DNA of 64,000 nt from Mangrovitalea sediminis (lineage in GTDB: Bacteria > Pseudomonadota > Gammaproteobacteria > Pseudomonadales > Oleiphilaceae). Position numbers and translations under genes: made by a program. Of the stretch, positions 34,625-43,908 are shown in pieces. Each line of letters begins with the position of its first letter. Positions within the stretch are counted from its first letter, which is position 1. The stretch covers positions 310,001 through 374,000 of the forward strand of contig NZ_NTLB01000005.1 of NCBI RefSeq assembly GCF_002514725.1, given 5' to 3'. Below the pieces are notes generated by a model, which was given only the letters and a program-made list of their open reading frames with translations, searched no databases and had not been told where the DNA came from.

Positions 34625-36198
34625 GCGGAAGTACTCTCCCTGTGCTTTAGGGTAACGGGTTTACGGGTCTTGCGCGTCTTGGTCGTTTTTGTACGGCGGA
34701 CCCGGGCTGACTCCAAACGGTAGGCATCGGCGTCGAAATGACGCGTCTGCTGCCGGAATTTCCAGGTAAAGTCTGGCCAAAGTGTCACATTTTTGCCACT
34801 AACCGGATGCAGATACCAGCTCTGGCAGCCCCCGATGTTCCACACAGTGCCGCCCAGCTTGCTCTGGATGCGGTTGTTGAAGCGCTTTTGCGCATCCTCA
34901 CGGACTTCAATACTCCGCAATTCCTTTTTCCGCATCAGGCGCAGGGCGTCGGTGACATAGGCTATCTGTGACTCGATCATGTATACCATGGAGTTGTGAC
35001 CGAGACCGGTATTGGGTCCCATGAGGAAAAACAGGTTGGGAAAGCCGGCGACACTGGTTCCCTTGTAGGCTTCGGGGCCCTCATTCCAGCTATCGAGAAG
35101 ATCGGTGCCGCCCCGTCCAAAGACGGTTCCACGCGGTACCGGATCGGCAGCCTGGAAGCCGGTTCCGAAAATAATGGCATCCACCGGTCGTTCGGTTCCG
35201 TCTTCGGTGATTACGCTGTGATCGCGAATTTCGCGAATGCCAGCCGTAACGACATCGACGTTGTCCTTGGCCAGGGCCGGGTAGTAATCGTTGGAGATCA
35301 GGATACGTTTACATCCGATGGTATAGTCCGGCGTTACGGTACGGCGCAGCGCCGGGTCTTCGACCTGCTTGTGAATATGTCGTATGGCCAGCCGCTGGGC
35401 GAGCTTCATAATGCGCGGCGAGATGGAAAAGCCCAGTACGCGGCTTTCCAGCATCATGTAGATAAGGTTGCGGGCACCTTGCTGCAGCACTGGAAAACGT
35501 TTGAACAGGCGCTGCTCGGTGGCGCTGACCTCGCGGTCCGGTTTGGGCATGATCCAGGGGGCGGTACGCTGGTAGAGGTCAAGGTGGGCTACGTCAGGCT
35601 GGATCTTCGGCACGAACTGTATGGCCGACGCGCCGGTCCCGATTACTGCGACCCTTTTACCCTTCAGGTCATAGTCGTGATTCCATTGTTGGGAATGGAA
35701 CATTTCGCCCTTGAAGGTTTCCAGTCCCTTGAGTTTCGGATAGGCGGGTGTGGACAGTCCACCCATGCCGGAGACCACGATAGTGGCTGTGCTCTTGTGA
35801 CCCTGCGCATCTTCGATGTGCCAGAGGCTTTGGTCGTCGTCCCATTTCAGTGTGCGGATTTCGGTATTCAATCGAATGTGGGGGAGAAGATCGTACTTTT
35901 CCGCACAATGCTCCAGGTAACCGCGAATCTCCGGTTGTGGCGCAAACATACGGCTCCAGTTCGGATTGGGTTCGAAAGAGAAGGAATACAGGTGTGACTG
36001 CACATCGCAGGCGCACCCCGGATAATGGTTCACCCGCCAGGTTCCGCCAACGCCACCCTCCCGTTCATAGACGACGAAGTCGTTCTCACCGCTCTGCTTC
36101 AACTTGATGGCCATTCCCAAACCGGAAAAGCCGCTGCCGATAATGGCAATGTGATGGTGTGACGAGGCGCCACGGTGTTGTGATTGTTGGTTTGGCAT
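34621..36198 (-). CDS. Flavin-containing Baeyer-Villiger-type monooxygenase
   Basis: FAD- and NADPH-dependent monooxygenase of 525 aa. The FAD motif IIGSGFSGLG is at 19-28, the BVMO fingerprint FKGEMFHSQQWN lies at 162-173 (FxGxxxHxxxW), and the second nucleotide motif VIGTGASA is at 185-192. The C-terminal 20 residues are rich in Arg/Lys/Thr. Paired with the SDR and controlled by a divergent TetR gene, as in clusters degrading ketones or long-chain compounds. A role in hydrocarbon or ketone breakdown is inference. Confidence 0.9.
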   Translation of the reverse strand: MPNQQSQHRGASSHHHIAIIGSGFSGLGMAIKLKQSGENDFVVYEREGGVGGTWRVNHYPGCACDVQSHLYSFSFEPNPNWSRMFAPQPEIRGYLEHCAEKYDLLPHIRLNTEIRTLKWDDDQSLWHIEDAQGHKSTATIVVSGMGGLSTPAYPKLKGLETFKGEMFHSQQWNHDYDLKGKRVAVIGTGASAIQFVPKIQPDVAHLDLYQRTAPWIMPKPDREVSATEQRLFKRFPVLQQGARNLIYMMLESRVLGFSISPRIMKLAQRLAIRHIHKQVEDPALRRTVTPDYTIGCKRILISNDYYPALAKDNVDVVTAGIREIRDHSVITEDGTERPVDAIIFGTGFQAADPVPRGTVFGRGGTDLLDSWNEGPEAYKGTSVAGFPNLFFLMGPNTGLGHNSMVYMIESQIAYVTDALRLMRKKELRSIEVREDAQKRFNNRIQSKLGGTVWNIGGCQSWYLHPVSGKNVTLWPDFTWKFRQQTRHFDADAYRLESARVRRTKTTKTRKTRKPVTLKHRESTSA

Positions 36199-36270
36199 AG
36201 ACCATCTCCCTTACGAGAAGTGTCATCGGACAACGCGATATCCGTGAGAGTCCCTCGGCGAATACGGCAT

Positions 36271-36286
36271 GTAGACATCTGTCTAC
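36271..36286. promoter_or_regulatory. TetR operator 1
   Basis: GTAGACA-TC-TGTCTAC is a perfect 7-2-7 inverted repeat in the divergent region between the monooxygenase and tetR genes. It lies just downstream of a possible minus-strand -10 (TACATT, 36293-36288). Confidence 0.75.
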
Positions 36287-36287
36287 C

Positions 36288-36317
36288 AATGTAGACGCTT
36301 GTATACTCGAGGGTCAA
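36288..36317 (-). promoter_or_regulatory. Candidate monooxygenase promoter
   Basis: TTGACC (36317-36312) and TACATT (36293-36288) on the minus strand, 18 bp apart. Operator 2 fills most of the spacer. Confidence 0.5.
36291..36306. promoter_or_regulatory. TetR operator 2
   Basis: GTAGACG-CT-TGTATAC, an imperfect copy of operator 1 beginning exactly 20 bp after it, so two dimers would sit on the same face of the helix. Confidence 0.65.
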
Positions 36318-36387
36318 TATGGTCTAGACTTCAATCATTAGTCATTTCATGCCAATGTGACGCCCGTCGCGGGTTTTGGGGTGTCAG

Positions 36388-37158
36388 ATGGCCATCAATA
36401 ATCCATCTTCTTCCGGCCGGGAACAGGGATCTACTGTGAATATCAGTGCTCGTTCTGACACTGCCCAGGGGAAACGCCTGCTGATGGTGGCTGCCTTGAA
36501 GCTGGCGGCCGATTCTCGCAGTGTCACTTCTCTGGGATTAAGGGAGCTGGCACGTGAGGCCGGCCTGAATCCGAATACCTTCTATCGCCATTTTAAGAAT
36601 ATCGATGAACTGGGCCTGGCTATCGTCGAGGACGTTGCAGGCCAGCTTCGCCAGCCATTACGGGCGTTACGCTATCAGGCGGCTGCTTCGGTATCGGAGG
36701 CGTCAGAGGTTGCGCCGGGCGGCACGCTGCACTTCGAGCGAGGTCGCCGGGTCAATGAGGAGACTGTCCGCCTCTTCTTCAACTTTGTCGCCGAGCATCC
36801 GGCGGCATTCATTATCGGCGTTCGGGAACTTCATGGTGCCTCTCCGGCCTTGCGTCAGGCTGTACGTGAGGTCATGAAGGGGTTTTCCGAGGATATGGTC
36901 GAGGATATTGGTAAACTCGCGCTTTTGCCGGGGATTGACCACGACACCGTCAGTGAGCTGGCGACAGCGGTAACGCGGCAGATGTTCCAGATGTCTCTGG
37001 ATTACATTGAAGCGACGTCGGATCAGCGGGAGGTGATTATCGATCGGGCCGCTCGCCAGATGTTTATGCTCTTCGCAGGCGCGATGGCGCTCAAAGGGTT
37101 ACAGCCCTTGCAGGCCATGATCAGCCAGCCGAAAATCCGGAAATCATCAGGGGCCTGA
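36388..37158 (+). CDS. TetR-family regulator, FabR-like
   Basis: Transcriptional regulator of 256 aa. The helix-turn-helix LGLRELAREAGLNPNTFYRHFKNIDELGLAIVEDVAGQLRQPLRAL closely follows the FabR/DesT pattern ([20 protein letters not shown]), so an acyl-CoA or fatty-acid-like effector is likely. An insertion rich in Ala/Ser (about 95-115) precedes the ligand domain. ATG 36388 has GGGG upstream; the frame also has a TTG at 36376. Divergent from the monooxygenase-SDR operon with paired operators between them. Confidence 0.9.
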   Translation: MAINNPSSSGREQGSTVNISARSDTAQGKRLLMVAALKLAADSRSVTSLGLRELAREAGLNPNTFYRHFKNIDELGLAIVEDVAGQLRQPLRALRYQAAASVSEASEVAPGGTLHFERGRRVNEETVRLFFNFVAEHPAAFIIGVRELHGASPALRQAVREVMKGFSEDMVEDIGKLALLPGIDHDTVSELATAVTRQMFQMSLDYIEATSDQREVIIDRAARQMFMLFAGAMALKGLQPLQAMISQPKIRKSSGA

Positions 37159-37316
37159 TCTCCGCCGAAATCTGTTCTTCGGGGTTCTACCTATGACCCC
37201 ATTTCTGCATTGCGCGGCTTAGCCGATTGGCTATGATGGGTTACCTGCGATAAGGATTAAGTGTCCCTAAAGGTTTTCGCCGGTCTTTCATCTTATTTGT
37301 GAGGCCATCAACGGCA

Positions 37317-38423
37317 ATGAACCGCGACCTGAGAATCGACACCCTGAGGGGGATTCTCCTGGTAATTATGACCATCGATCATCTCGGTGGCTGGCTGGCA
37401 CGAATCACCAGTGAAACCCTGGGCTACGTCTCCGCACTGGAAGGTTTTATCTTCCTGTCGGCGTTCGTCTTTGCCATGGTTTATGTGCGTTACGTCAACG
37501 ATCCCCGGATGATGTGGCGTAAAAGCCTGTCCCGGGCCCTGGTCATCTACCGGTATCACCTGATTCTGCTGGCGACGATCCCGCTATTGCTATGGCTGTC
37601 GCCGGAATACCGGCTTTCCTTGGCCAACTGGATCAATCCCTATCTTCAGCATCCGCTTTACTATGGGGCGTATGCGCTGATGATGCTGCATCAGCCGGTT
37701 TATATGGATATCCTGCCGATCTACTTTGTCTTCGTTGTATTGTCGCCGCTGCTGTTGCTGGCTTTCCGACGTGGGGCAGGGCCTGCGGTTATCCTGATCA
37801 GCGTGCTGATCTGGGCCTTATCACAAAGCGTCAATCCCGTGAAATTTCTGGCAGGAACGGCCTGCGACCATTGTCGCTACGGTTTCCTGAACCTGTTTGC
37901 GTGGCAACTTATCTGGGTGAGCGGGCTTTATCTTGGATACCTGCGCCAAAGCGGTAAGCCCTTACTGAAGGCGCTCAGCAGGCCGTGGGCGGGGGCGTTA
38001 CTGATCGCTGTCGCCGCAGTCCTGTTTATGACGCGCCATCAGTTGATCGACGTCGGGCTCCGTATCGGTCCCTGGATCGACCGGGAAAACCTGGGTGTCC
38101 TGCGTATCCTGAATTTCTTCGTTGTCGTGACCCTGATCGGCTTGCTGATTCAACGTTGGCCACGGACGGCGGGGATTCCCTGGTTGAGCTTTATCGGGCG
38201 TTATTCGCTGCAGGTGTTTGCGTTCCATGTCTTCCTGTCATACCTGATCCTGCCGTACCGATCGGTTATCGCCAATGCGGCAGGTCCCATCGGGTACAGC
38301 CTGTTCACGCTGCTGGTCGTGGCCAGCCTGACGCTGCCGGCCTGGATCTATCACTGCTATCAGAAGCGTCAGGCTGAAGGCGAGGCCCGGAGTTTTGTCA
38401 GAATCAGGAAGCTTCCCTGGTAA
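37317..38423 (+). CDS. OpgC-like polytopic acyltransferase
   Basis: Membrane protein of 368 aa with about ten helices. The start MNRDLRIDTLRGILLVIMTIDHLGGW and the segment GFIFLSAFVFAMVYVR fit the OpgC/acyltransferase-3-related family, which decorates periplasmic glucans with succinyl groups. CDHCRYGFLNLFAWQLIWVSGLYLG in the middle and FIGRYSLQVFAFHVFLSY near the end are typical. ATG 37317 has GAGG 12 bp upstream. No opgG/opgH genes are adjacent, so the acceptor is uncertain. Confidence 0.8.
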   Translation: MNRDLRIDTLRGILLVIMTIDHLGGWLARITSETLGYVSALEGFIFLSAFVFAMVYVRYVNDPRMMWRKSLSRALVIYRYHLILLATIPLLLWLSPEYRLSLANWINPYLQHPLYYGAYALMMLHQPVYMDILPIYFVFVVLSPLLLLAFRRGAGPAVILISVLIWALSQSVNPVKFLAGTACDHCRYGFLNLFAWQLIWVSGLYLGYLRQSGKPLLKALSRPWAGALLIAVAAVLFMTRHQLIDVGLRIGPWIDRENLGVLRILNFFVVVTLIGLLIQRWPRTAGIPWLSFIGRYSLQVFAFHVFLSYLILPYRSVIANAAGPIGYSLFTLLVVASLTLPAWIYHCYQKRQAEGEARSFVRIRKLPW

Positions 38424-38446
38424 TGGCTATGCTTCGCAAGTAATGA

Positions 38447-39151
38447 CTATGCATCCCAGGTGATGACGACGCGCTTGTTGCGGGCACCCTTACTGCGAAT
38501 ATCGGATACGCGCATGGCGCCGATCTCTCCGGTATGGCGGATATGGGTGCCTCCGCAGGGCTGGTAGTCGACACCGTCGACCCGGATCATGCGAATGTCT
38601 CCCACGCCGCGGGGCGGTCGTACGGACATGGTCTTGATCAGTTCAGGTTGCTGGTCGAGTTCCGCTTCGGTCAGGGTTTCGATCGAGACGGGGTGGTCCT
38701 CGGCAATCAACCGTTGCAGCCCTTCTGTTAATGCTTCTGCATCCAGGACAAGGTCGCCGATGTCGAAATCCAGACGGCTTTTGTCTTCGCCGACATCACC
38801 TCCGGTCACGCCGCAAGGAATCAGGGCCGAAAGCAGGTGCAGGCAGGTGTGCATGCGCATCAGGCGGTAACGACGATCCCAATCGAGCTTCATGGCGATC
38901 GACTGGCCGGGCGCCAGGTCATTCGCGCGCTCGACTTGGTGACGAATCTGGCCACCTTCACCCTTGCGGGTGTCCAGAACCCTCACAGTTTCTCCATTAG
39001 GCAGACGCCAGGTACCCGTATCGCCAGGTTGGCCGCCACCCCGTGGATAGAAAACGGTTTTGTCGGTTATGACCCAGTCGCCATCGACAGCAGTGATCGT
39101 CGCATCGGTCTCGGTCTGGTAAGCGTCCTGTTGGAATACGGCGTCTGTCAT
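38447..39151 (-). CDS. Alanyl-tRNA editing protein AlaX
   Basis: Free-standing editing domain that hydrolyses Ser- or Gly-mischarged tRNA-Ala (234 aa, AlaX-M/L type). Zinc ligands are His101 and His105 in HTCLHLL and Cys199/His203 in CGGTHI. The N-terminal FYPRGGGQPGDTG block is the beta-barrel of AlaRS-like proteins. Start at 39151 has GAGGGAA about 10 bp upstream. It follows a LysR gene by 60 bp on the same strand. Confidence 0.92.
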   Translation of the reverse strand: MTDAVFQQDAYQTETDATITAVDGDWVITDKTVFYPRGGGQPGDTGTWRLPNGETVRVLDTRKGEGGQIRHQVERANDLAPGQSIAMKLDWDRRYRLMRMHTCLHLLSALIPCGVTGGDVGEDKSRLDFDIGDLVLDAEALTEGLQRLIAEDHPVSIETLTEAELDQQPELIKTMSVRPPRGVGDIRMIRVDGVDYQPCGGTHIRHTGEIGAMRVSDIRSKGARNKRVVITWDA

Positions 39152-39211
39152 GGCGGTCGGTTCCCTCTTGTTGGATAAGACTTCTTTCAATAGCAGGTTC
39201 GTCGACACGGC

Positions 39212-40108
39212 TCAAGCCATGTGTGTGCGCTGGGTCGCTTGGCCCTGTTCGCCGACCACTTTAGCCAGGGCTTCCAGCGCCGCGGTGGATGCAGATGGCT
39301 GATAAACCATCAGCGTTCCGGCATTTGCGATATGTGGCGGTAGTGCATGTACGGAAAGTCGGGTGCCGATCATGGCGAGATCCAATACGGACCGGGGCAC
39401 GATAGCGATACCGGCGCCAGCAGCGACGCAGGCGATGATCGCGTGGTAGGAGCCAAATTCCATCACCCTCAGCGGCACCACCCGTGATTCAGCAAGCCAG
39501 CGCTCCAGTCTGGCGCGGTAGGCGCAGCCGTGGCTGAACGTGATGATCGTGTGATGGGCAACAGCAGACGCCTTATCTACGTTTTCCGGCGTTGGAGGGG
39601 TAATCAGAACCAGTTCTTCGTCAAAGGCAAACCGGGTAACCAGGTCGTCGGTTTGGACCGGTTCGGCAACAAAGGCAACATCGATGGCGCACTGGCGCAG
39701 CTGCTGCAGGAGGGCGCCGGTAGTATCGGTCGTGAGTTCCAGCCGGACATCGGGAAAGCGCTCATGATAAGTGGACAGAACAGGCGGTAACCGGCTGGCA
39801 GCGGTGCTCTCCATGGTACCTATCCGCAGCACGCCGCCGGGGCGCCGACTGGTGATGGCGGATTCGGCTTCGTCCGCAAGGTTTAGCAAACGGTTGGCAA
39901 AAACCAGCAATCTTTCTCCGTCCTGGGTCAATACCATGCGTCGCTGGCTACGATGGAACAACTGGGTTCCCAATCGTTCTTCCAACTGCTTGATACGGGT
40001 GGTCACATTGGACTGTACGCGATGCAGCTTTTCTGCTGCGCGGTTAATGCCGCCTTCGTCAACGACAGCCTTGAACACTTCCAGGGACGCCAAGTCCAGT
40101 GCACGCAT
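39212..40108 (-). CDS. LysR-family transcriptional regulator
   Basis: LTTR of 298 aa from the ATG at 40108. Helix-turn-helix FKAVVDEGGINRAAEKLHRVQSNVTTRIKQLEERLGTQLF (about 9-48) and a two-lobed effector domain with GVLRIGTMES, FAFDEELVLITPP and ACVAAGAGIAIVPRSVL. Divergent from the EamA transporter gene by 155 bp, the usual arrangement for a regulator controlling an exporter. The AlaX gene downstream may be co-transcribed. Confidence 0.92.
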   Translation of the reverse strand: MRALDLASLEVFKAVVDEGGINRAAEKLHRVQSNVTTRIKQLEERLGTQLFHRSQRRMVLTQDGERLLVFANRLLNLADEAESAITSRRPGGVLRIGTMESTAASRLPPVLSTYHERFPDVRLELTTDTTGALLQQLRQCAIDVAFVAEPVQTDDLVTRFAFDEELVLITPPTPENVDKASAVAHHTIITFSHGCAYRARLERWLAESRVVPLRVMEFGSYHAIIACVAAGAGIAIVPRSVLDLAMIGTRLSVHALPPHIANAGTLMVYQPSASTAALEALAKVVGEQGQATQRTHMA

Positions 40109-40263
40109 CCTTTGGTTCTCTAAACAGGAATGTGGAATCATTTTAATTCATTACAAGTGATAGTTTGAAGCGGTTAGGATGGGTTTCTGCCTTCAGGAAA
40201 CTCGCTTTTCGGGAATAGAGGCAGTCCTGGTGCAGGGGATTCTGCCGGTTTTGGAGTTTGAGT

Positions 40264-41175
40264 ATGGCGTTTCGGGATGTGTTGATCGCGCTGTCAATTG
40301 TGGTGGTCTGGGGGCTGAGTTTCGTGGTGGTGAAATGGGGGCTCAGTGATATGCCGCCCCTGTTTTTCGTGACACTGCGGTTTGCCGGTGTTGCAGTGTT
40401 GGCGCTGGTGCTGCCGCGTCCTCGGCTGCCGTGGTCCCATCTTGCAGCCTATGGCCTGAGCTGGGGCGCCATACAGTTCGGGGCGTTGTTTATTGCGATA
40501 CAGGTGGGAATGCCCGCAGGGCTGGCATCGGTGGTGGTGCAGTCTCAGGCCTTCTTTACCCTGATCCTTGCCACCTTTTTCCTCAATGAGCACTGGAAAA
40601 TTCAGCAGGTGGTCGGCTTGCTCTGCGCGGCGGCGGGGCTATGGCTGATTGCGGACAGTCCCCGTGGAGAGGTGCCGCTGCTGGGTTTCCTGCTTAACCT
40701 GCTCGGCGCGCTGGGTTGGGCGTTCGGGAATATCATCGTGCGGCGTGTGGTGCAACGTGAGACTCGGACGGATAACGTGGCCTTCATTGCCTGGGCGTCG
40801 ATTATTCCGGCGTTGGTGCTTGGCGCGCTGAGTCTCGGTGTTGAAGGGCCGCATCGTATTGGCGCGTCCGTGACCCATATGGGGCTTTCTGCCTGGACGG
40901 CAGTGGCATACCAAGCCTTTGGTGCCTTGTTGTTCGGCGCGCTGATGTGGAACCGGTTGTTGAGCCGTTATCCCGCCAATCAGGTGGCACCGTTTTCCCT
41001 GTTGGTACCCTGCATCGGGCTTGTGAGTTGCGCGTTGCTGCTGGACGAAAAGACGACGGCGGTGCAACTGGTCGGGACCTTACTGGTGATGGCGGGGTTG
41101 CTGGTGAACGTGGCGGGGCAACGTGTGTTTGGGATGTTCATGCCGAGACGTGCAACCCTGGAGCAGGATGGCTGA
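40264..41175 (+). CDS. EamA-family (DMT) transporter
   Basis: Drug/metabolite exporter of 303 aa with ten membrane helices in two EamA repeats: IALSIVVVWGLSFVVVKWGL at the start, then FLLNLLGALGWAFGNIIVRRVV opening the second repeat. ATG 40264 has GGAG 7 bp upstream. Regulated probably by the divergent LysR. Amino acid or metabolite export is typical of YdcZ/RhtA-like members; the substrate is not evident. Confidence 0.88.
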   Translation: MAFRDVLIALSIVVVWGLSFVVVKWGLSDMPPLFFVTLRFAGVAVLALVLPRPRLPWSHLAAYGLSWGAIQFGALFIAIQVGMPAGLASVVVQSQAFFTLILATFFLNEHWKIQQVVGLLCAAAGLWLIADSPRGEVPLLGFLLNLLGALGWAFGNIIVRRVVQRETRTDNVAFIAWASIIPALVLGALSLGVEGPHRIGASVTHMGLSAWTAVAYQAFGALLFGALMWNRLLSRYPANQVAPFSLLVPCIGLVSCALLLDEKTTAVQLVGTLLVMAGLLVNVAGQRVFGMFMPRRATLEQDG

Positions 41176-41193
41176 CAAATGGAGGTATCACAG

Positions 41194-42249
41194 GTGAAGG
41201 GCAAGTTTGATCTGGCGAAACGGTTGGGAATACGGCACCCCATCTTTCTGGCGCCCATGGCGGGGGAGGCAGCCAAGCCGGGTTTTGTGGCGGCAGTATC
41301 CGATGCAGGTGGTTTGGGCAATCTGGGGGCCGGTTATATGGCGCCTGAAGCGTTGCGAACCGCTATCGACGAGATTCGCAAACTGACCAAGGCGCCGTTT
41401 GGCATCAATCTGTTTGCGCCGTTATCGCCGGTTGTACAGGACCTTGAGCAGATTGCTCAATATGGCAGGGCTCTCGAGCCGATACACAGGGAGCTGGCAC
41501 TCGGGGAGCCTTCGTTGCCAGGACACCTGGCGGAGGATTTCGATACCCAGTTCGATGTTGTCCTGGCGGCGAGGGTGCCCGTGTTCAGCTACACCTTCGG
41601 TCCCATTGGAAAGGACCGCGTGGCGGCCCTTAAAGAGGGTGGCACTTTTGTCGTTGGAACGGCAACCAACGTGGCCGAGGGTTTGGCGCTGCAGGATGAA
41701 GGCGTGGATGCCGTGATAGCGCAGGGCGCTGAGGCCGGTGGCCACCGGGGGACCTTTATGGGGAGTTTCGCCGAAGGGCTGATGGGTACTATGGCGTTGG
41801 TCCCCGCCTTGGTGGATGCTCTCAGGATTCCGGTGATTGCCGCAGGCGGCATCGCCGACCGACGAGGCGTGCGGGCCGCAATGGCTTTGGGCGCCAGCGG
41901 TGTCACCGTAGGTACCGCCTTTCTTTCAACCAGGGAGTCCCCGCTGGGCGAAGCCTACAAGGCCGCGCTGCTGGCGCCCACAGCCGAACGAGTGACACGC
42001 GTGACGTCCGCGATTTCCGGGCGGCCTGCACGGGGCCTGGTGAATACCCTGATGACGACGCTGGAGCAGGTGGATGCCGGCGCGCCTCCCTATCCCTTGG
42101 CCAATGCCATGACGCGCGCGCTGCGTAAAAGCGCTGGAGGGCAGGGGCGTGCTGACTACCTGTCGTTGTGGGCGGGACAGGCCGTCCCACTCAATCGTTC
42201 CTGGGCGGTGTCCGACTTAATGGAGGAGTTGGCGAAGGGACTGGCGTAG
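41194..42249 (+). CDS. Nitronate monooxygenase (2-nitropropane dioxygenase family)
   Basis: FMN-dependent TIM-barrel enzyme of 351 aa oxidising alkyl nitronates. Motifs: IRHPIFLAPMAGEAAKP near the start, DAVIAQGAEAGGHRGTF with the conserved His, and VIAAGGIADRRGVRAAMALGASGVTVGTAFL for phosphate binding. I choose GTG 41194, because GGAGG lies 8 bp upstream, inside the first codons of the longer frame that starts at ATG 41179. It follows the EamA gene by 18 bp and is probably co-transcribed. Confidence 0.88.
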   Translation: MKGKFDLAKRLGIRHPIFLAPMAGEAAKPGFVAAVSDAGGLGNLGAGYMAPEALRTAIDEIRKLTKAPFGINLFAPLSPVVQDLEQIAQYGRALEPIHRELALGEPSLPGHLAEDFDTQFDVVLAARVPVFSYTFGPIGKDRVAALKEGGTFVVGTATNVAEGLALQDEGVDAVIAQGAEAGGHRGTFMGSFAEGLMGTMALVPALVDALRIPVIAAGGIADRRGVRAAMALGASGVTVGTAFLSTRESPLGEAYKAALLAPTAERVTRVTSAISGRPARGLVNTLMTTLEQVDAGAPPYPLANAMTRALRKSAGGQGRADYLSLWAGQAVPLNRSWAVSDLMEELAKGLA

Positions 42250-42301
42250 CAATCACCAGGTACCGCATTGCGTTCGCGCCAAAGGCGTTCGGTCGGCGGC
42301 G

Positions 42302-42724
42302 CTACACTTTTCGCCTCAGTACACCTTCCAAAGCGGTCCCGGGAGCTACGGTATTAAACACCGTGCCGAACTTCTTCACGTTGTCGTGAAGCAGGTCGAG
42401 GCGGTGATCGGTCTCATCGGAGTCCACGATGATCTCGTAGCTGATAGAAGCCATGCGCGGGGGCGCGTCCTGCCGCACACCCCGTATATGGACGTCGATG
42501 CCGCGAAACTGAAACTTCAAGATCGGCGCGACCCGTTCGATGCCTTTGATGATACAGGCCGAGATGGCCGCCAGCAGCAATTCCGCGGGATTGAAGGCGT
42601 CGGTGCGTCCTGCAAGATCGGTGTCGAGCGTGATGTCGGCGTTCTTGCAGTGGGCGACGCTGCCGTGAGCGTCAATGCGCTGACTGACGACATGAAACTG
42701 CATACCTTGGGGGGCATCAGACAT
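42302..42724 (-). CDS. OsmC-family protein lacking the second cysteine
   Basis: OsmC/YhfA-like protein of 140 aa. DAFNPAELLLAAISACIIKGIERVAPILKFQFRGIDVHIRG includes the first conserved Cys. At the place of the second Cys (usually LCPV-like) the chain reads DNVKKFGTVFNTVA, so the peroxidase pair is absent. Start 42724 has AGGAG about 9 bp upstream. Converges with the nitronate monooxygenase gene. A small-molecule-binding or thiol role is possible; activity as a peroxidase is doubtful. Confidence 0.85.
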   Translation of the reverse strand: MSDAPQGMQFHVVSQRIDAHGSVAHCKNADITLDTDLAGRTDAFNPAELLLAAISACIIKGIERVAPILKFQFRGIDVHIRGVRQDAPPRMASISYEIIVDSDETDHRLDLLHDNVKKFGTVFNTVAPGTALEGVLRRKV

Positions 42725-42834
42725 CAGGGGTGACTCCTGCTCGGGGTTATGTTGACTGGCGGCTGATAACAGCCGCCTTACCTTGGGCACCACCTGAAGA
42801 TATCGTCTTCAGGCTGGCTCCGCGTTGCCTGTCG

Positions 42835-43908
42835 TCAATAAGAAGCCCTGTCGTACCACCCTTTGCTGCGGTTGACGATTCGTACGACCAATAGCATGAC
42901 CGGTACCTCGATCAAGACACCGACAACCGTCGCCAACGCTGCACCCGACTCGAATCCGAACAGACTGATCGCGGTGGCGACGGCAAGTTCGAAAAAGTTG
43001 GAGGCACCGATGAGCGCGGAGGGGCAGGCAATATTGTGCTTTTCCCCCAGCAGCCGGTTCAGGCCATAAGCGAGGCTCGCGTTAAAGAATACCTGGATCA
43101 GGATCGGTACGGCGATCAAGGCGATTACCAGGGGCTGCTTGAGAATTTCGACACCCTGGAAAGCAAAGAGCAAAACCAGGGTCGCCAGCAACGCCAACGT
43201 CGACCAGGGCGCGATCTTGGCCATGGTGCTCTCGAAGTGTGCCTGACCTTTGGAAAGCAGGATTTTCCGCCAGAGCTGGGCCAGTATCACAGGGATAACG
43301 ATATAGAGGGCGACGGAAGTGAGCAGGGTGGCCCAGGGAACGGTAATAGAAGACAAGCCAAGAAGCAGGGCAACGATAGGCGCGAAAGCAAACACCATAA
43401 TGGTGTCGTTGAGGGCGACCTGGGACAGCGTGAACAGGGGATCACCGTTAGTGAGCCGGCTCCAGACGAAGACCATGGCCGTACAGGGCGCGGCGGCGAG
43501 CAGGATCAGTCCGGCCATGTAGCTGTCGATCTGGCCTGCGGGCAGCCATTCGGCGAACAGGTGACGGATAAACAGCCAGGCAAGAAACGCCATCGAGAAC
43601 GGTTTGACCAGCCAGTTCACGAACAGCGTCACGCCGATCCCTCGCACGTGCTGGCGGATTTCGCCGAGCGCCGCGAAGTCGACCTTTACCAGCATGGGGA
43701 TGATCATTATCCAGATCAGCAGCCCCACCGGCAGATTGACCTGAGCCACCTGCAGGCGGCCAATCGCCTGAAACAGGTTCGGCAGCCATTGTCCGAGAGT
43801 GACTCCGGCCACGATGCACAGAAACACCCAGAGCGTCAGATAGCGTTCAAAAAAGCTGATAGGCGCGTGCGCGGCGGGCTCGACGACAGCGTTGTTACCG
43901 GCGGACAT
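42835..43908 (-). CDS. acr3: Arsenite efflux permease Acr3
   Basis: Arsenite exporter of the BASS/ACR3 family (357 aa, ten helices). The family's essential cysteine is Cys142 in AAPCTAMVFVWSRLTNGD, and the second conserved segment reads ALIGASNFFELAVATAISLFG. It is the last gene of the operon arsR-arsI-arsC-acr3; its start directly meets the arsC stop. Confidence 0.95.
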   Translation of the reverse strand: MSAGNNAVVEPAAHAPISFFERYLTLWVFLCIVAGVTLGQWLPNLFQAIGRLQVAQVNLPVGLLIWIMIIPMLVKVDFAALGEIRQHVRGIGVTLFVNWLVKPFSMAFLAWLFIRHLFAEWLPAGQIDSYMAGLILLAAAPCTAMVFVWSRLTNGDPLFTLSQVALNDTIMVFAFAPIVALLLGLSSITVPWATLLTSVALYIVIPVILAQLWRKILLSKGQAHFESTMAKIAPWSTLALLATLVLLFAFQGVEILKQPLVIALIAVPILIQVFFNASLAYGLNRLLGEKHNIACPSALIGASNFFELAVATAISLFGFESGAALATVVGVLIEVPVMLLVVRIVNRSKGWYDRASY

